A DNA stretch of 38,129 bases, taken from Rhodothermales bacterium (lineage in GTDB: Bacteria > Bacteroidota > Rhodothermia > Rhodothermales > Bin80). How positions within the stretch are numbered: position 1 is the first letter of the stretch; every line of letters starts with the position of its first letter. The stretch lies in the NCBI GenBank assembly GCA_022822185.1, contig JAJECE010000087.1:1-38129 (forward strand), written 5' to 3'. Position numbers and translations under genes: made by a program. The notes beneath the pieces were generated by a model that did not search any database, had not been told where the DNA came from, and worked only from the letters and a program-made list of their open reading frames with translations. Positions 36,610 through 38,129 of this stretch are shown here, piece after piece.

Positions 36610-37632
36610 ATGATTGACACCCTTAACATTCCTGCATTGGAAGAGATGATCCCGCTTGCCGGTCACCTCTCCCGTCAGAAAATATTTGATCGTTACCGCC
36701 AGACTACCGGCGCACTTGCCCGGACTCACTGGCAGGTAATTTATCTGAAAAGCCAAGGCAAAGTCGTTCGGGACATTGTTGATGTCACCGGATATAGTGA
36801 AGACTTTGTCCGGCAGATCATCCTGCGCTACAATGAGGCGGGGGCGGATGATTTTATTGAGGATGTTGATTTTCCCGATGAGATCAAATCCGATTATCTC
36901 CGCAAGTCCAGTGAACTGGATACCGCACGTCAGGCGCAACAGGAAATGCTTACCGCCAGAATTCCTGTTCACCCGGAACTGGAAATAGATGCATTCCTTA
37001 AAACTGCAACCGAACTCAGCGGGGATTACTATGACTTTTCTCTTTCTGACGATGGGGTCCTGACCATGGCAATCGGAGATGCAACCGGTCATGGCACCAC
37101 TGCGGGGATGATGGTCATTGCAACCAAAGCACTGTTCAAGGACTCAGCAGACGATTCCAATCTTCTGAACCTGATCCGTCGCATGTCAAAGGCCATCAAG
37201 CGCGTGAACCTTCGAAGTACCTATATGCACATTACACTGGCACGCTATCATCAAGGCATACTGCAACTCGTGGGTGCAGGCATGCCTCCGCTTTTGATGT
37301 ACCGGTCCGAAACTCAAACCGTGGAGGATATTGTTCTGAAAGGAATGCCGCTGGGAAGTTACACGGCATTCCCTTACGAGCAATTAGAGGTTTCTCTCAA
37401 TCCCGGTGATACCGTTTTCTTTATGAGTGACGGCCTTTTGGATCTACAAAGTCCGTGTGGTGAAATGCTACAATTGGATCGTGTCCGAAAAATCTTCGCC
37501 GAGACGGGTTCCCGTTCTCCATGCGAAATTATCGCCCATATCCGAAAAGCTGGCATTGCCTGGCGTGCTGGAAGGCCTCTGAGAGATGATGTAACCCTTC
37601 TGGTGCTTCGGCGATCCGAAGTCAGCGGATAG
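36610..37632 (+). CDS. HTH domain fused to a SpoIIE-type PP2C protein phosphatase
   Basis: A 340-residue protein in two parts. Residues 20-85 form a homeodomain-like helix-turn-helix (ARTHWQVIYLKSQGKVVRDI, then GYSEDFVRQIILRYNEAGAD), of the type found at the N-terminus of IS630-family transposases. A short linker helix leads to a SpoIIE/RsbU-like phosphatase at about 115-335. Metal-binding aspartates are in place: LSGDYYDF (D139, D142), GDATGHGTTAGMM (D157), MSDGLLD (D274) and RDDVTLLVLR (D326, D327). Such phosphatases dephosphorylate serine on anti-anti-sigma factors; none is visible here. The HTH suggests direct DNA binding. The ATG at 36610 is preferred; an in-frame GTG at 36589 would add seven residues. 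Confidence 0.85.
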   Translation: MIDTLNIPALEEMIPLAGHLSRQKIFDRYRQTTGALARTHWQVIYLKSQGKVVRDIVDVTGYSEDFVRQIILRYNEAGADDFIEDVDFPDEIKSDYLRKSSELDTARQAQQEMLTARIPVHPELEIDAFLKTATELSGDYYDFSLSDDGVLTMAIGDATGHGTTAGMMVIATKALFKDSADDSNLLNLIRRMSKAIKRVNLRSTYMHITLARYHQGILQLVGAGMPPLLMYRSETQTVEDIVLKGMPLGSYTAFPYEQLEVSLNPGDTVFFMSDGLLDLQSPCGEMLQLDRVRKIFAETGSRSPCEIIAHIRKAGIAWRAGRPLRDDVTLLVLRRSEVSG

Positions 37633-37653
37633 CGAATCCATCCGGAAACAGCA

Positions 37654-37691
37654 GATGCAGATCCTTTGTCTGCATCATATGTCTGTTTTTG
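37654..37691 (+). terminator. Intrinsic terminator after the PP2C gene
   Basis: GATGCAGA (37654-37661) and TCTGCATC (37669-37676) form a perfect 8-base stem with a 7-base loop. A T-run lies at 37687-37691, about ten bases after the stem. It begins 21 bases after the stop codon. Confidence 0.55.
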
Positions 37692-38008
37692 GGGAATTAT
37701 CACCGAGACTGTACGGGGTTCATAGACGGGTGTGCCTCGATGTTCATGCATCTTTGAAAATCAAACGAAGATGTGAGCGATGAATGGGCATATTTGCAGA
37801 TCTTTCAAAAGTGTGCCCCATTTGGACTTTTCATGTTAGTTTGTCGTGTCAATGAACCTGACGCTCATGCTGCTTGTCGCTTAAAACCTTTTTAGCAGGT
37901 TGCAAATACTACAAAATGGCCAGCAATTGTCGTTTTCGTAACAGATGTCAGATAACCATCTGGTTGATGTGGGTTTTCTCCAATAATCAGTGCTATTTTG
38001 GCCACAAA
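37692..38008. other. 317-base gap between the PP2C terminator and the right-edge gene
   Basis: No gene or RNA recognised. A 6-base inverted repeat CATCTT/AAGATG (37748-37773) is the only small structure noted. The sequence is AT-rich and probably holds the 3' end of the right-edge gene's transcript. Confidence 0.3.
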
Positions 38009-38129
38009 TTATTGCTCCAGCAACGGATGTTTCATTTTTTCGTAGAGGACAAAAAGGTGGTCAACCCGGTCCCGTTCTGAATCAAAACGCGGACGGCGAT
38101 ACAGTTTATCCACGGCCCGGTCAAGCTTC
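38009..38129 (-). CDS. C-terminal end of an MmeI-like DNA methyltransferase / restriction enzyme (partial)
   Basis: Only the last 39 residues are in the window; the gene runs off the right edge. They read KLDRAVDKLYRRPRFDSERD and then RVDHLFVLYEKMKHPLLEQ before a TAA. The pattern L-D-x-A-V-D-x-x-Y-R...F-x-S-x-x-x-R-V-x-x-L-F-x-L-Y is the typical end of large single-chain DNA methyltransferases and type IIL restriction-modification enzymes of the MmeI class. A small plus-strand reading frame over the same bases is its antisense shadow. The family call rests on this tail alone. Confidence 0.6.
   Translation of the reverse strand, partial: KLDRAVDKLYRRPRFDSERDRVDHLFVLYEKMKHPLLEQ

Noticed and set aside
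37874-38080. 68-residue plus-strand reading frame near the right edge
   Set aside because: It is antisense to the MmeI-like C-terminus, which has a clear family pattern on the other strand.

Overview
The window is a gene-dense stretch of a Gram-negative bacterial chromosome. Evidence for an outer membrane: an Lpt lipopolysaccharide-export gene set, a TorF-like porin and a DsbD reductant transporter. The rpsF-rpsR-rplI cluster without ssb, an HU/SPOR envelope protein, OstA-like LptA and LptC genes, and direct sulfhydrylation (metX/metY) under an S-box riboswitch together fit the Bacteroidota-Rhodothermota side of the tree, perhaps a Rhodothermia-like lineage. That placement is an inference from gene content, not a computed phylogeny.

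Layout. 1-6247: housekeeping. A truncated penicillin-acylase gene sits behind an orphan ParA; then maf, folB and a PfkB sugar kinase; then a plus-strand unit of HU/SPOR protein, SIS-domain protein and ROK kinase. 6276-16647: a minus-strand block that looks like a defence/accessory island. In transcription order it holds exonuclease I, a type III-like methyltransferase (Mod), a type III-like helicase-nuclease (Res), a RecQ helicase fused to a ComF-like phosphoribosyltransferase, and a protein made of two tandem DprA-like halves. 16714-24666: minus-strand core genes: dsbD, rplI, rpsR, rpsF, prfA, a DAHP-synthase homologue that has lost its metal ligands, lptB, lptA-like and lptC. 24761-28812: tRNA-Gly(GCC) and the methionine cluster metY-metX-asd behind a SAM-I riboswitch. 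29111-35028: gltD-gltB glutamate synthase. 35474-37632: a TorF-like porin and an HTH-SpoIIE-type PP2C phosphatase, each followed by a hairpin. 38009-38129: the C-terminal end of what looks like an MmeI-type restriction-modification enzyme, so a second defence locus may begin at the right edge.

How the genes work together. Asd makes aspartate semialdehyde, the precursor of homoserine. MetX acetylates homoserine and MetY replaces the acetyl group with sulfide, so a SAM-sensing leader upstream of metY is a coherent feedback loop. LptC, LptA and LptB are parts of one lipopolysaccharide-export machine. Mod and Res should form one restriction-modification complex.

Most interesting points. First, the RecQ-phosphoribosyltransferase fusion next to a duplicated DprA protein echoes the ComFA/ComFC/DprA trio of natural transformation and the ShosTA phosphoribosyltransferase/DprA defence pair, and is the best candidate here for an under-described system. 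Second, the DAHP-synthase homologue has substitutions at all four expected metal-ligand positions and looks like a pseudoenzyme or a repurposed protein. All calls are from reading the sequence; no database search was run.
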